Shown here: piece after piece, positions 51,110 to 59,174 of the stretch | How positions within the stretch are numbered: position 1 is the stretch's first letter | Layout: each line of letters begins with the position of its first letter | IMG/VR virus record: IMGVR_UViG_3300028536_000014 | Coordinates: 124,001 to 188,000 of that record | DNA: 64,000 nucleotides | Origin: a virus | Reading direction: 5' to 3' (one strand) | The notes under the pieces: generated by a model | Told to the model about the DNA's origin: nothing | Databases searched by the model: none | The model's input: the letters and a program-made list of their open reading frames with translations, nothing else | Program-made: the position numbers and the translations under genes

Positions 51110-52309
51110 TCAACAATTGAATTTAATACAACAGCTAGTTTGATTGGCCAACTGACGTAGATAACTAACCCCATTTGGATCATTCGCTATCATTGCTGCA
51201 ATAACACAATCTTCAGTTGTTCCAAAGGTGATAGTAAGATCACTTTCACTAAACGTATTATCAGCCACCATAGCAGATAATACTTCAGTAACATCAGACG
51301 AGACTGTTTGAATATGTTGAGTACTTGGAATTGCATCATAATCGCTAATATTCCAATTCGGATCTAACGCTATAATACTGTTGACTAATGCTGTACCTAA
51401 AGCTCCCATGTTTTGTTCAGTAGAACCTGGCGGTAATGTAAACTGCGCCATAGTGTCTGTGATGATAGAAGGAGCGAAACTAATAGGGCTGTTGTCTGTT
51501 GTAATTACAGCAGTAGCACCTATTGACATATCAATCACTGCAGTCGCATTGCCTTTCGTTGATTGTTCTGTCATGACGATACTGATAGCCCGTGCTAAAA
51601 CATCAGGTGTCATATTTGGCGTATTACTTAATGCTTTCATTACACCCGTCATATTAGCATCATATCCTAAATTACCTAGAATAACAGTTTGACGAAGTAG
51701 CGCATTGTTATCAACAGATGTATGTGGATAATTACTATTCGATACTTTATCTATAGCTTTAACTAAAGTATCGTAATCATAAATAGGATTACCTACTGAA
51801 ACGGGTTGTGAACATCCAGGAGGATTAGCAGCACCACTTGGAAGATGAACTGTAGGTCTATAGGGTTTACCTGTAGTAACATCTCCAAATAAATTCTTTC
51901 CATTATTAAGAACCCTCATATATCCTTGTACAACAGGATCATTCTTGAAGATTCCAGTTAATAAATTATTGATATCTTTAGATGAAAAACTATCGGTATT
52001 GAGAGTTGATTTTAAGATCCCTCTAACCTTACGAATAGCACTTTCAACTTTCAGAATCGTTGAAAGTGCTTTAGTTAATCCTAATGCTGATTCAACGCTA
52101 TTTTTTGTTTTAACAACATCACTTATTAATGTACCAGCACTCATAGTTCTCGACATACTACTAATCGAGCTCAGTATTGATTTCGTAATTGCAGCAACGC
52201 TATTTGATGCGCTATTTAAAATAACAGAGGGGTCACTCTGTTTGATTGACGTCATTGCGACGTTGAATTCTGTATCTAACGAATTAAATCGTACTGCCGG
52301 AATGGCCAT
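51110..52309 (-). CDS. Probable virion structural protein, 399 aa
   Basis: A 399-residue protein rich in Ser, Ala, Val and Asn; the first 120 residues are helical, the remainder mixed, and the last residues are CCIKFNC. No known motif. AGGAG precedes ATG 52309. It faces the 740-residue baseplate-like gene across a shared hairpin. Its composition is typical of phage virion proteins and the neighbourhood is structural, but this is inference. Confidence 0.68.
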   Translation of the reverse strand: MAIPAVRFNSLDTEFNVAMTSIKQSDPSVILNSASNSVAAITKSILSSISSMSRTMSAGTLISDVVKTKNSVESALGLTKALSTILKVESAIRKVRGILKSTLNTDSFSSKDINNLLTGIFKNDPVVQGYMRVLNNGKNLFGDVTTGKPYRPTVHLPSGAANPPGCSQPVSVGNPIYDYDTLVKAIDKVSNSNYPHTSVDNNALLRQTVILGNLGYDANMTGVMKALSNTPNMTPDVLARAISIVMTEQSTKGNATAVIDMSIGATAVITTDNSPISFAPSIITDTMAQFTLPPGSTEQNMGALGTALVNSIIALDPNWNISDYDAIPSTQHIQTVSSDVTEVLSAMVADNTFSESDLTITFGTTEDCVIAAMIANDPNGVSYLRQLANQTSCCIKFNC

Positions 52310-52347
52310 TAAAATCTCCTATAACCATAGAATTCAATTAGAGACAT

Positions 52348-52387
52348 AAAAAAAAAAGAAGAGACCGGTGTTATCCGGTCTCTTCTT
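52348..52387 (-). terminator. Intrinsic terminator, minus strand
   Basis: 13-bp perfect inverted repeat (AAGAAGAGACCGG and complement, 6-base loop) followed on the minus strand by a run of about ten T residues. Ends the 612-residue gene. Confidence 0.88.
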
Positions 52388-52405
52388 ATAAACAACAGAG
52401 TGAAG

Positions 52406-54244
52406 TTATCCTTCGATCAATTCACTCTCATTGACTACTGATACTTCCGTTGACATCGTGGTTGTGCCACTATCTTCCTGGAAGTTGGTATCGACTTCAT
52501 CCTCATGGAGGAGACTGCTGTCCACGAGCGTTGCACCCGTGGTACCATCAACAACATCGACGAAGACGTTATCAGCACTACCTTCGACAAAGGTATTGCT
52601 ATCGACCAAAACACCTTCCGTCGATTTGTCAGAAACGCCCTCGGTCTGCTTGTCGACATTCAGAGCGTAGCTGTGATCATCGGCAGACAGCTGTTGGGTG
52701 GGTTCAGGAATGATCTGACCACGGAACAACGTGAATGTATAGCCCTTGATATCGTACACCGGGTTCGCATTCAGCTCTTCCTCGTCAAACATCACACGTT
52801 CCTTGTTATCGTCGTCGTGCGAACCTGTGCTGATACCAAAACACTTGACATTACCACTTAGGAACAACCCCGGCTGTTCATTCATCAGCATGATAAGGTT
52901 GAACGACACACCAAGCACAATGTACTTGTATTTGTCCGAATCCATCTGGTTACGAACAAGATCTTCTGCATCAACAACGAAAGGCGGCTTGACTCCGGTC
53001 TCGGTCAGAAGACTGTCGATCGGCTTGTACAACAGCACATCACGCTTCAGCTTAATGGTGTCACCACCTTCTGAATTTTCCATCACCACCTGTTTGTCAC
53101 CTTCCCGATCAATGTTCCGATCCATCAGCTTGAGCCACAGCGGAATGCTGTAGACTTCTATTTCACCGAGTACGCCTACCACAAACGTGTCCAACTTGAT
53201 CAGGTTGTTTGTTTCGAAGCCATCGACAAAGGTCCGTTCGATAATCGGTGCTGCACGAATGACGTCATCACTTGTGATCAGACCCGCACGAAAAAGTTCC
53301 TGATGATCGCTGATCTGCAATAGCGGAAGACTGACGTCGGCGACGACCGGACCAGTCTGAACCGCGATATCGTTGATCTTGACCGTACGACGGAACTGTT
53401 TGAGGAACAGAATGTCGGTCGATTCGTTGATGCTGGGAACGAGGATCGTGTACTTCTGATCAGGCTTGAAGATGAAGATATCACGATCGCGCTTCGATGT
53501 CTTCGGAGTTTTCGATTCGTGAACCGGCTTCGACGTCGTTGGCTTCTTGCTTTCTTCACGAGTCTGCAGACGCCGCTTGGTGGATTCCGGAATCACCGGA
53601 CGAATGGTTTCGTAGATGTCGGTCGGAGGATTGTTCGGATCATCGCACAGGAAACTGAAGTTCGGTTCCCTGCCTTCCTGAATGGCCTTCTGGATCTCCA
53701 TGTAACCATTCACAACCCAATCGTGATGCGCCGGACGAATCCGAACGCCCGTTTCGCCAGCACGATACATGTCGAACGGAAGTTCGTTCTCGTACATCTG
53801 CTGATTCAATTGCGTGCTGCAACGGATACGCTGATAAGCCGCATCCATGACGATCGCTTTGAGATGGGGAATCTTGCGCTGAGTCAACTGCTTGGTGAGA
53901 CTCTGCAGTTCACGACCTACCGCAAAACGCAGACGATCCGAACGTTCTTCAGAACGGATGTAAGCCCAGAAGCCGCTGATCGTTGCGAAGTTCAGGAAGA
54001 TGGGATGTTTGAAGTTCAACCGGTAGCTGAAGTCGAGCATTTTGCCGAGATTGGTCTCTGCGTAAAAGTCGATGTTGATGTGATCTTCACCATCACCCTT
54101 CCAGCTGTCAGCAGCTTTCCATACGCCTGTCTTCCCGTTGGTCTTGCGGACGACGAGATTATTGTTCCTCAGAGCGCCTGAAACGGCATCACCCATCGCG
54201 CTGTTGTGCTGACGGTCATAATTCTTGTTGTACTTCTTGGACAT
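52406..54244 (-). CDS. Hypothetical protein, 612 aa, GC-rich gene
   Basis: This 612-residue protein is unrecognised. Residues 1-30 are basic and polar. Residues about 55-185 look like a folded alpha/beta unit (DFSYRLNFKHPIFLNFATISGFWAYIRSEERSDRLRF). A basic Ser/Thr/Lys linker follows (about 222-258, KKPTTSKPVHESKTPKTSKR), then a beta-rich domain, and the last 100 residues are acidic and Asp/Ser/Thr-rich (SADDHSYALNVD..., ELIEG), probably disordered. Codon use is GC-richer than in the flanking genes, as in sheath and tube, suggesting high expression. AAGGA precedes ATG 54244 and a strong terminator follows. A DNA-binding or early abundant role is possible but unproven. Confidence 0.7.
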   Translation of the reverse strand: MSKKYNKNYDRQHNSAMGDAVSGALRNNNLVVRKTNGKTGVWKAADSWKGDGEDHINIDFYAETNLGKMLDFSYRLNFKHPIFLNFATISGFWAYIRSEERSDRLRFAVGRELQSLTKQLTQRKIPHLKAIVMDAAYQRIRCSTQLNQQMYENELPFDMYRAGETGVRIRPAHHDWVVNGYMEIQKAIQEGREPNFSFLCDDPNNPPTDIYETIRPVIPESTKRRLQTREESKKPTTSKPVHESKTPKTSKRDRDIFIFKPDQKYTILVPSINESTDILFLKQFRRTVKINDIAVQTGPVVADVSLPLLQISDHQELFRAGLITSDDVIRAAPIIERTFVDGFETNNLIKLDTFVVGVLGEIEVYSIPLWLKLMDRNIDREGDKQVVMENSEGGDTIKLKRDVLLYKPIDSLLTETGVKPPFVVDAEDLVRNQMDSDKYKYIVLGVSFNLIMLMNEQPGLFLSGNVKCFGISTGSHDDDNKERVMFDEEELNANPVYDIKGYTFTLFRGQIIPEPTQQLSADDHSYALNVDKQTEGVSDKSTEGVLVDSNTFVEGSADNVFVDVVDGTTGATLVDSSLLHEDEVDTNFQEDSGTTTMSTEVSVVNESELIEG

Positions 54245-54283
54245 GATAGAATCCTTGAATTGTTAAAGAGAGAGAGAGAAAGA

Positions 54284-54823
54284 CTACCTGAGATCAGTCA
54301 GAGGTTTCTGACCTAAAACGGTTGCTCGAAACACCATGTTAAGCATAGACAAACTAACCAACCATGGGTTCTGCAAATAAACGGAACGAACATCTTCGAA
54401 ACTTTGTGCGATGCTAGTCAAAACAGCTTCTATACCGGTATCCTGTCTATTTTTGGATGGCTCGGCTTTGCTAGTGAATGATGATTTGGCTAAGGTATTA
54501 ATTAACCTTATAAAAACATCTTCACCGATTGGTGTGATTTCCAAAACAACACGTTCCAGTAATTCGAGATGGAAATCTCTTATGAAAGCATTACTAAAGA
54601 TAACTTGATTATTTCTCTCCACTGATTGAGGTAATGAAATTTGATACAAACGAAACGAGGTATAAAAGTCTCCTATGTATTTGCTTAGTTCTTCAACATC
54701 TCCTTCAAGAACGAAGGAACTGGTGATAGCATCAAAGATGTTAACGTAAACAGATTTAATCCGTTCATATTCTTCTAAATTTAATAAATTGATACTCGGT
54801 TGTTTTGTAGGTTCAATTGCCAT
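54284..54823 (-). CDS. Hypothetical protein, 179 aa
   Basis: A 179-residue, mostly helical protein with no recognised motif, following the 229-residue gene by eight bases. The start lacks a clear Shine-Dalgarno, consistent with coupling. It shares the arrangement of small unknown genes in the phiKZ gp145-gp148 region. Function unknown. Confidence 0.7.
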   Translation of the reverse strand: MAIEPTKQPSINLLNLEEYERIKSVYVNIFDAITSSFVLEGDVEELSKYIGDFYTSFRLYQISLPQSVERNNQVIFSNAFIRDFHLELLERVVLEITPIGEDVFIRLINTLAKSSFTSKAEPSKNRQDTGIEAVLTSIAQSFEDVRSVYLQNPWLVSLSMLNMVFRATVLGQKPLTDLR

Positions 54824-54831
54824 GAAAGAGA

Positions 54832-55521
54832 TTACCGGAATACCAACGTTTTCTGATGAGTGGAAATCAGTTTGTTTTCATACAACAAGTTCAGGTGGAA
54901 AATCATTTTATAAGTCCTCAAGAAAAGGATACCTTTTATAAAGATTTTCCAACTAATGTAATCTTTCAGAATTTCCCTCCTTAACGAACACTTCGTGGTA
55001 TACTGGTCAACAGGTGTACTACCCGGTTTTGAAATCTTGACATAATGATCAAGATAGTCAGAGAATTGTTCATCATTAATTTTAAGCTCATCCAAGATCT
55101 GTCTTAGAAAAAGCTCCAACACGTTAGCATCCTTAGAATTAGCTGACTCATCTTTAACTAACTCATCAGAAATAGCGAACTCGTATTCATGGATTGTGGT
55201 TTTACTATCATCCCTGAACATTGTCACTGACATGATAATATTAGTGACTTTTAAGAACTTTAACCCTTTGAGAAAAACTTTCCAGGTCATTGTTGGGTTT
55301 AATAATTCCCTACGAAATGCAGAACGTGATGTAGAAATTTCGGCAGTATTACTTGCTAATCCTTCTCTGATGATATATTTATCTAGCAGAGCTAAGAAAC
55401 GGTTAGTATCGATATGAAGATCTTTGAGGATGTCTCTAAAGTAACTTGATAAAATCGCGTCACTTCCACCACTACCGATCCTTTCACCATACTGAATTTC
55501 TGCGGACTTCATATCAGACAT
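54832..55521 (-). CDS. Hypothetical protein with internal duplication, 229 aa
   Basis: The protein is two tandem copies of a domain of about 100 residues. Copy 1: FRDILKDLHIDTNRFLALLDKYI ... STSRSAFRRELLN..MTWKVFLKGLKFLKV. Copy 2: LRQILDELKINDEQFSDYLDHYV ... TTKCSLRREILK..ISWKIFIKGILFLRT. Both have helix-loop-helix, an S-x-x-R-R-E-(I/L)-L core, a W-K-(V/I)-F-(L/I)-K-G segment and a strand (IIMSVTMF / MIFHLNLLY). No enzyme motif is seen. A promoter candidate lies 30 bases upstream of ATG 55521, so it starts the unit that continues into the 179-residue gene. Confidence 0.72.
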   Translation of the reverse strand: MSDMKSAEIQYGERIGSGGSDAILSSYFRDILKDLHIDTNRFLALLDKYIIREGLASNTAEISTSRSAFRRELLNPTMTWKVFLKGLKFLKVTNIIMSVTMFRDDSKTTIHEYEFAISDELVKDESANSKDANVLELFLRQILDELKINDEQFSDYLDHYVKISKPGSTPVDQYTTKCSLRREILKDYISWKIFIKGILFLRTYKMIFHLNLLYENKLISTHQKTLVFR

Positions 55522-55551
55522 TCGTATCGTCCCGTTTTAAACGTAGGTGTT

Positions 55552-55569
55552 CTCAAATAGAGTATGTAG
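55552..55569 (-). promoter_or_regulatory. Candidate phage promoter
   Basis: Minus strand CTACATACTCTATTTGAG, matching ATATACTyTAtnTGAG except for one base, about 31 bases before ATG 55521. Confidence 0.58.
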
Positions 55570-55592
55570 GGTTATTATTTTTTACGAATGCT

Positions 55593-56111
55593 TTAACGGA
55601 GCTCAGAATTTTTGATCGCATTCGTATTCGAATGATTAACATCGTATTGCGTTGCGATAATTAAACAATTAACGATGTCTTTTATTTGATTCAATACTGG
55701 ACCTACATGAAAAAGTGTTTTTCCTTGTAAGTTAGAATTATCAGCTTCAAATTTAATGTAGTTCTGAACGAGTTTTGTACTTCGTTCTTTGAAGACTTCT
55801 AATTCTGATTTCAGATTCAAATAGTTATTATTGGAATCTACAAACCAATCTCTTAATTCAATTTCTATTAATGGATTGGAAAATAGTTGTGGATTGATTT
55901 CTTTTGAAATACTCAACCGATCATTGATTCTTCTCAAGAATTGGTTATACTCCTGAATTGATTGGAAAGGAGTTCTAATCCTTATTATATCTAAATTAGG
56001 TGAGAAGACTCTAATCGCTCGCTCACTCCGAATCAATCCGATTCGTGTCAATAAAGTTTCATGAGAACTTTCAACTTTTATTACTCTCTTCTTTTGAAGG
56101 AAGCGAAACAT
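55593..56111 (-). CDS. Hypothetical protein, 172 aa
   Basis: I prefer ATG 56111 (MFRFLQKKRVIK), which has a strong GGAGG seven bases upstream, to ATG 56123 four codons earlier; the two are in the same frame. The product is helical with basic N-terminus and unknown family. It is divergent from the plus-strand gene at 56178, with a promoter-like motif between them. Function unknown. Confidence 0.66.
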   Translation of the reverse strand: MFRFLQKKRVIKVESSHETLLTRIGLIRSERAIRVFSPNLDIIRIRTPFQSIQEYNQFLRRINDRLSISKEINPQLFSNPLIEIELRDWFVDSNNNYLNLKSELEVFKERSTKLVQNYIKFEADNSNLQGKTLFHVGPVLNQIKDIVNCLIIATQYDVNHSNTNAIKNSELR

Positions 56112-56131
56112 TTCAACCTCCATCGTACCTG

Positions 56132-56149
56132 CTCAAAGAAAGTATGTAT
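56132..56149 (-). promoter_or_regulatory. Candidate phage promoter
   Basis: Minus strand ATACATACTTTCTTTGAG, a variant of the recurrent motif 21 bases before ATG 56111. Confidence 0.5.
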
Positions 56150-56177
56150 GATTGAAAATATCTGAAAAGGAATATGT

Positions 56178-56567
56178 ATGACCGACGCTAATGTTTTTAC
56201 TCCGGAGGAAACGACGGAAGTTTTGGATGTCCAGAACGTTCGTAAAGCTCTGATCCGAGAGTTAACAGTGGACGGTAAACCACCAGCCCATACTTCTGAC
56301 AAAGTGTTACTCCTTGGTTTACTTGATGGAGCTGATCGTTCTGTTTTCACTCGTGCTAAATTGAAAGCTGATCGAATGAAAGATGAGAATACTCAAAGTG
56401 TTCTCAAAGTAACTGCTGAATTGCTTCGCAGTATCAATACTCGAACCTATCGTCCAAATGCAAATATGGGTGATCGTATTCTGCCTGAATCAGTTGTTGA
56501 AAGAGAGTTCGTGCCTGGTGAATTGGATATCGGAATTGAACCTATCTCATTAGAGCAACAAATATAG
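56178..56567 (+). CDS. Hypothetical protein, 129 aa
   Basis: A 129-residue soluble protein with no recognised motif. It has charged helices in the middle (ALIRELTVDGKPPAHTSDKVLLLGLLDGAD) and a Pro/Glu-rich end. AAAAGGAA lies upstream of ATG 56178. The gene is alone on the plus strand between two divergent/convergent minus-strand units and ends in a hairpin. The region LLGLLDGADRSVFTRAKLKADR resembles a small regulator-like helical fold, but I claim no function. Confidence 0.7.
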   Translation: MTDANVFTPEETTEVLDVQNVRKALIRELTVDGKPPAHTSDKVLLLGLLDGADRSVFTRAKLKADRMKDENTQSVLKVTAELLRSINTRTYRPNANMGDRILPESVVEREFVPGELDIGIEPISLEQQI

Positions 56568-56588
56568 ATTTAATGAAGAAAAAATACC

Positions 56589-56628
56589 ACTACATACCTA
56601 TCCCTGATAGTAGGGATAGGTATGTAGT
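56589..56628. terminator. 17-bp perfect hairpin between convergent genes
   Basis: Perfect 17-bp inverted repeat (ACTACATACCTATCCCT and complement, 6-base loop) between stops at 56567 and 56642. Confidence 0.68.
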
Positions 56629-56641
56629 AACGTTTATGTAT

Positions 56642-57355
56642 TTATTTTTTAATAGGTTTATTAACAGAAACGTTGGCTGAAAATAGTTTTGAAACCATAA
56701 GTTCCAAATCAATAAAAGGTTTAGCTAACATTTCCATATAACGTTGTAATTCAAGCGCATTAATGGTTAGATCGTTTATATTCCTAATCAACAAAGGCCC
56801 GATCATTGTAACCATAGGACAAGAATTTTTCCGTAAATTATTATTTTTACTATGAGTTTCTAGCCATTCATAAGGATCATAAATTGCAATAACAGAAGTT
56901 TCTTGTTTTAAATATCCAGGACTTATATCTTCATATTTCATATATACGAATTCGATCTTTGTGATTTTTCCAGTTCGAATTTGAAGTCCTTTCTTCAATA
57001 ACTCTTTTTCATCTTCTGTTAATTGATAAGGATAAAGATTAACAACAATACGAGGTTCTCGTAAGAAGGGTGTTTTGATATTTCCTTCATACGTACGTTG
57101 ACAAAAATCTCGTATGTAATTCACAATCGGTGTCATCATAGAAGCTTGAAGTGTGAGTTTATCACGATTCTTATAAAGCTCCTGGAATTTATTTTGATCA
57201 ACACCTTTAAACACATCACGATCTCGAGTAAAATAACCACCTTTGATATAATCTTCAAGACGGTTTGGATCGATCCTCATTAATGTACCCATACGGGTAT
57301 CGATGATAGCATCAAGTTCTGTAAAGAAAACAGAAGGAAGTACTTTTTCAGCCAC
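56642..57355 (-). CDS. Hypothetical protein, 237 aa
   Basis: A 237-residue mostly alpha/beta soluble protein, start GTG at 57355 (GTGGCTGAAAAAG; MAEKVLPSVF). Ends in Lys-rich KPIKK. No motif recognised. The stop of the upstream RNAP fragment gene is 15 bases away, so they share an operon. In phiKZ this slot is near gp148. Function unknown. Confidence 0.7.
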   Translation of the reverse strand: MAEKVLPSVFFTELDAIIDTRMGTLMRIDPNRLEDYIKGGYFTRDRDVFKGVDQNKFQELYKNRDKLTLQASMMTPIVNYIRDFCQRTYEGNIKTPFLREPRIVVNLYPYQLTEDEKELLKKGLQIRTGKITKIEFVYMKYEDISPGYLKQETSVIAIYDPYEWLETHSKNNNLRKNSCPMVTMIGPLLIRNINDLTINALELQRYMEMLAKPFIDLELMVSKLFSANVSVNKPIKK

Positions 57356-57370
57356 AACGTTCTAGTTTGA

Positions 57371-58045
57371 TCATAGATTATTACGAAGCATAGCTGCACT
57401 TAAAAAGGTACGAAGTGATGCTGTAGATTCTACTCCACCCTGATATTTATCCAAGGTAGCAAGATTCACCGAACCGTATCGTGACATCAACCCATTAAAC
57501 GCAATACGACTCTGAATATCACCTCCACGATGTTTCATCGCTTCAATCAAAGGCGCTTCCAGATTCATAGCAGATAAAACTTGAATTTCAGGTCCTGAAA
57601 GTGCAGCACCTTTGGATTCACCTGTTACTTGACCTGTTAAAGAATCAACAACACGAGTGCTCTTAGGAACCTTGATTTTCTTATCAGAGGTTTGAGATAA
57701 ACGACGAACAGGTAAATCGATGACCATATATTCAATTGGAGTAAGATGGTCGGGAAGACCTTCTTTACCGATAACCATAATCTTTGTAAAGAAACTATGA
57801 CCTATCTTATCACCTACTTCTAAATTGTTATCAAGACTGAGACCATCGTCAGTATGATTAGGAGAAATGATCATTAAAATCTCTTCTCCACTACTGAGTC
57901 TGTTCATGAAACGATTAAACTCATCATCAGACATCGCTTTGAATCGTTTTTCATAAAGCTCACGATTCTGCTTGGACTTCGGAGTCAGACTCTCGATGCT
58001 ATCGAGAATAAACATTTCAACCTGTTTCCGTTTGTTAGCAGCCAT
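57371..58045 (-). CDS. Probable RNA polymerase beta C-terminal fragment (phiKZ gp149 type)
   Basis: 224 residues. The middle (about residues 110-175) follows the order of the bacterial beta C-terminus: hydrophobic strand YMVIDLPVRRLSQTSDKKIKV resembles YxxKLxHxVDDKIHARS, then VVDSLTGQVTGESKGAALSGPEIQVLSAMNLEAPLIEAM resembles GPYSLVTxQPLGGKAxFGGQRFGEMEVWALEAYGA. This segment is exactly what is missing after the exon-2 piece at 35671. The position before the membrane protein and recombinase genes matches phiKZ gp149, a virion RNAP subunit. The alignment is by eye and distant; sequence conservation is low. Confidence 0.6.
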   Translation of the reverse strand: MAANKRKQVEMFILDSIESLTPKSKQNRELYEKRFKAMSDDEFNRFMNRLSSGEEILMIISPNHTDDGLSLDNNLEVGDKIGHSFFTKIMVIGKEGLPDHLTPIEYMVIDLPVRRLSQTSDKKIKVPKSTRVVDSLTGQVTGESKGAALSGPEIQVLSAMNLEAPLIEAMKHRGGDIQSRIAFNGLMSRYGSVNLATLDKYQGGVESTASLRTFLSAAMLRNNL

Positions 58046-58061
58046 GATTGTCTCTCACTAA

Positions 58062-58433
58062 TTAAGGAATATAAATAGGAAGTTGATGTTGAAATACAAA
58101 CGGAAGAACGGTGTTAGTAAATAAACGCATCCAGTCTTCTTCCGAACCATTTGCAATCAAATGCAATCGAATTTCAATGGTGTCTATATTCAACATCATT
58201 AACTGTCGTGTCCAATAACGATTCAGCAGAAATCGCTGAATATGCGATTGTTTATCAACAGCCTCCATAATGATCGGGTCGTTATCAAACCCATTGATAG
58301 ATTGGCCATTAAACATACCACTTGCGACAAGTTGGTTTCGAACCAGTGTAACCAGATCAATATCTCCATCTTGACGAGGAGCACTGAAACGTTCGAATCC
58401 TTCTTTTAATAGTCCAACGTTAAGATCTTGCAT
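58062..58433 (-). CDS. Hypothetical protein, 123 aa
   Basis: A 123-residue soluble, helical protein with no known motif. It is packed between the RNAP fragment gene and the membrane protein gene in the same direction (16-66 base gaps). In phiKZ this is the gp150 slot. Function unknown. Confidence 0.7.
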   Translation of the reverse strand: MQDLNVGLLKEGFERFSAPRQDGDIDLVTLVRNQLVASGMFNGQSINGFDNDPIIMEAVDKQSHIQRFLLNRYWTRQLMMLNIDTIEIRLHLIANGSEEDWMRLFTNTVLPFVFQHQLPIYIP

Positions 58434-58499
58434 GAGAATTCCTCAATATGCTCCAATGTTGATGTTTTACGTTTTCTAAATATTTAATATTCGTATTCA

Positions 58500-59174
58500 T
58501 TAACACGAACACGGAGCTGGATATGTACCTAACACCCACCCAGTATAAGTATTGATAACGCGATCGAAACAACCTTGTGGTGTTTGAATACGTTGTCGAA
58601 GAATACCATCGCCAATGAAAACTTGACACATGACGATACCACTACCGAATTGAATTGGAATCAAACGAGGTTGTTCGTGATGTGTGTCACTAACCCATAA
58701 AGCATTTGTAGTATGTGGTTGTAATGCATTTTCAGAATCATGAAATGCATTACTTCCAATATCTGTTTTGCCGGATGTTAATACTGCAACATCTGACCAT
58801 GCTACCCAACGATATTGAAATTGTTGCCAACCTGGACGTTTACCTCGAAGTAAAACATCTCCGGTATTGCAAACAGCCGATGAAATCTGAACACCTTCTT
58901 CCGTTGTGACAGAAGTGAAAATAGTTTTCTGTACACAATCGAAATTGATTTGCCATAATGAAGCTTGTACTTTGGCATCATCTACTCGACTGATAGGAAC
59001 CCCCAGTTGCCACGACTCTATCGCTTTAATGACAGTAGGAATGGCTCCCATAAGAGAAATAGCGAGGGTTGGATAGATTAGAAACCATTGCCACCATCGA
59101 TTGATCTTAGGTGTTGGGGCTGGACTCTCGGGAACAGGTGTCTCGGATACCACTTCAGTAACTGAATCGTTCAT
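58500..59174 (-). CDS. Membrane-anchored protein, 224 aa
   Basis: 224 residues: a Pro/Glu-rich N-terminus (VTEVVSETPVPESPAPTP), one hydrophobic helix at about 30-48 (WFLIYPTLAISLMGAIPTV), then a domain with several Cys residues (FDCV, SAVC, VMC, GCF, PCSC), as expected for a protein exposed to an oxidising compartment. It may lie in the inner membrane with the Cys domain in the periplasm. Its ATG overlaps the recombinase stop (ATGA), so both are translated together. Family not recognised. Confidence 0.7.
   Translation of the reverse strand: MNDSVTEVVSETPVPESPAPTPKINRWWQWFLIYPTLAISLMGAIPTVIKAIESWQLGVPISRVDDAKVQASLWQINFDCVQKTIFTSVTTEEGVQISSAVCNTGDVLLRGKRPGWQQFQYRWVAWSDVAVLTSGKTDIGSNAFHDSENALQPHTTNALWVSDTHHEQPRLIPIQFGSGIVMCQVFIGDGILRQRIQTPQGCFDRVINTYTGWVLGTYPAPCSC

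Noticed and set aside
52431-54181. Several plus-strand open frames opposite the 612-residue gene
   Set aside because: They are shadows of a GC-richer gene; their translations are low in complexity and lack ribosome sites.
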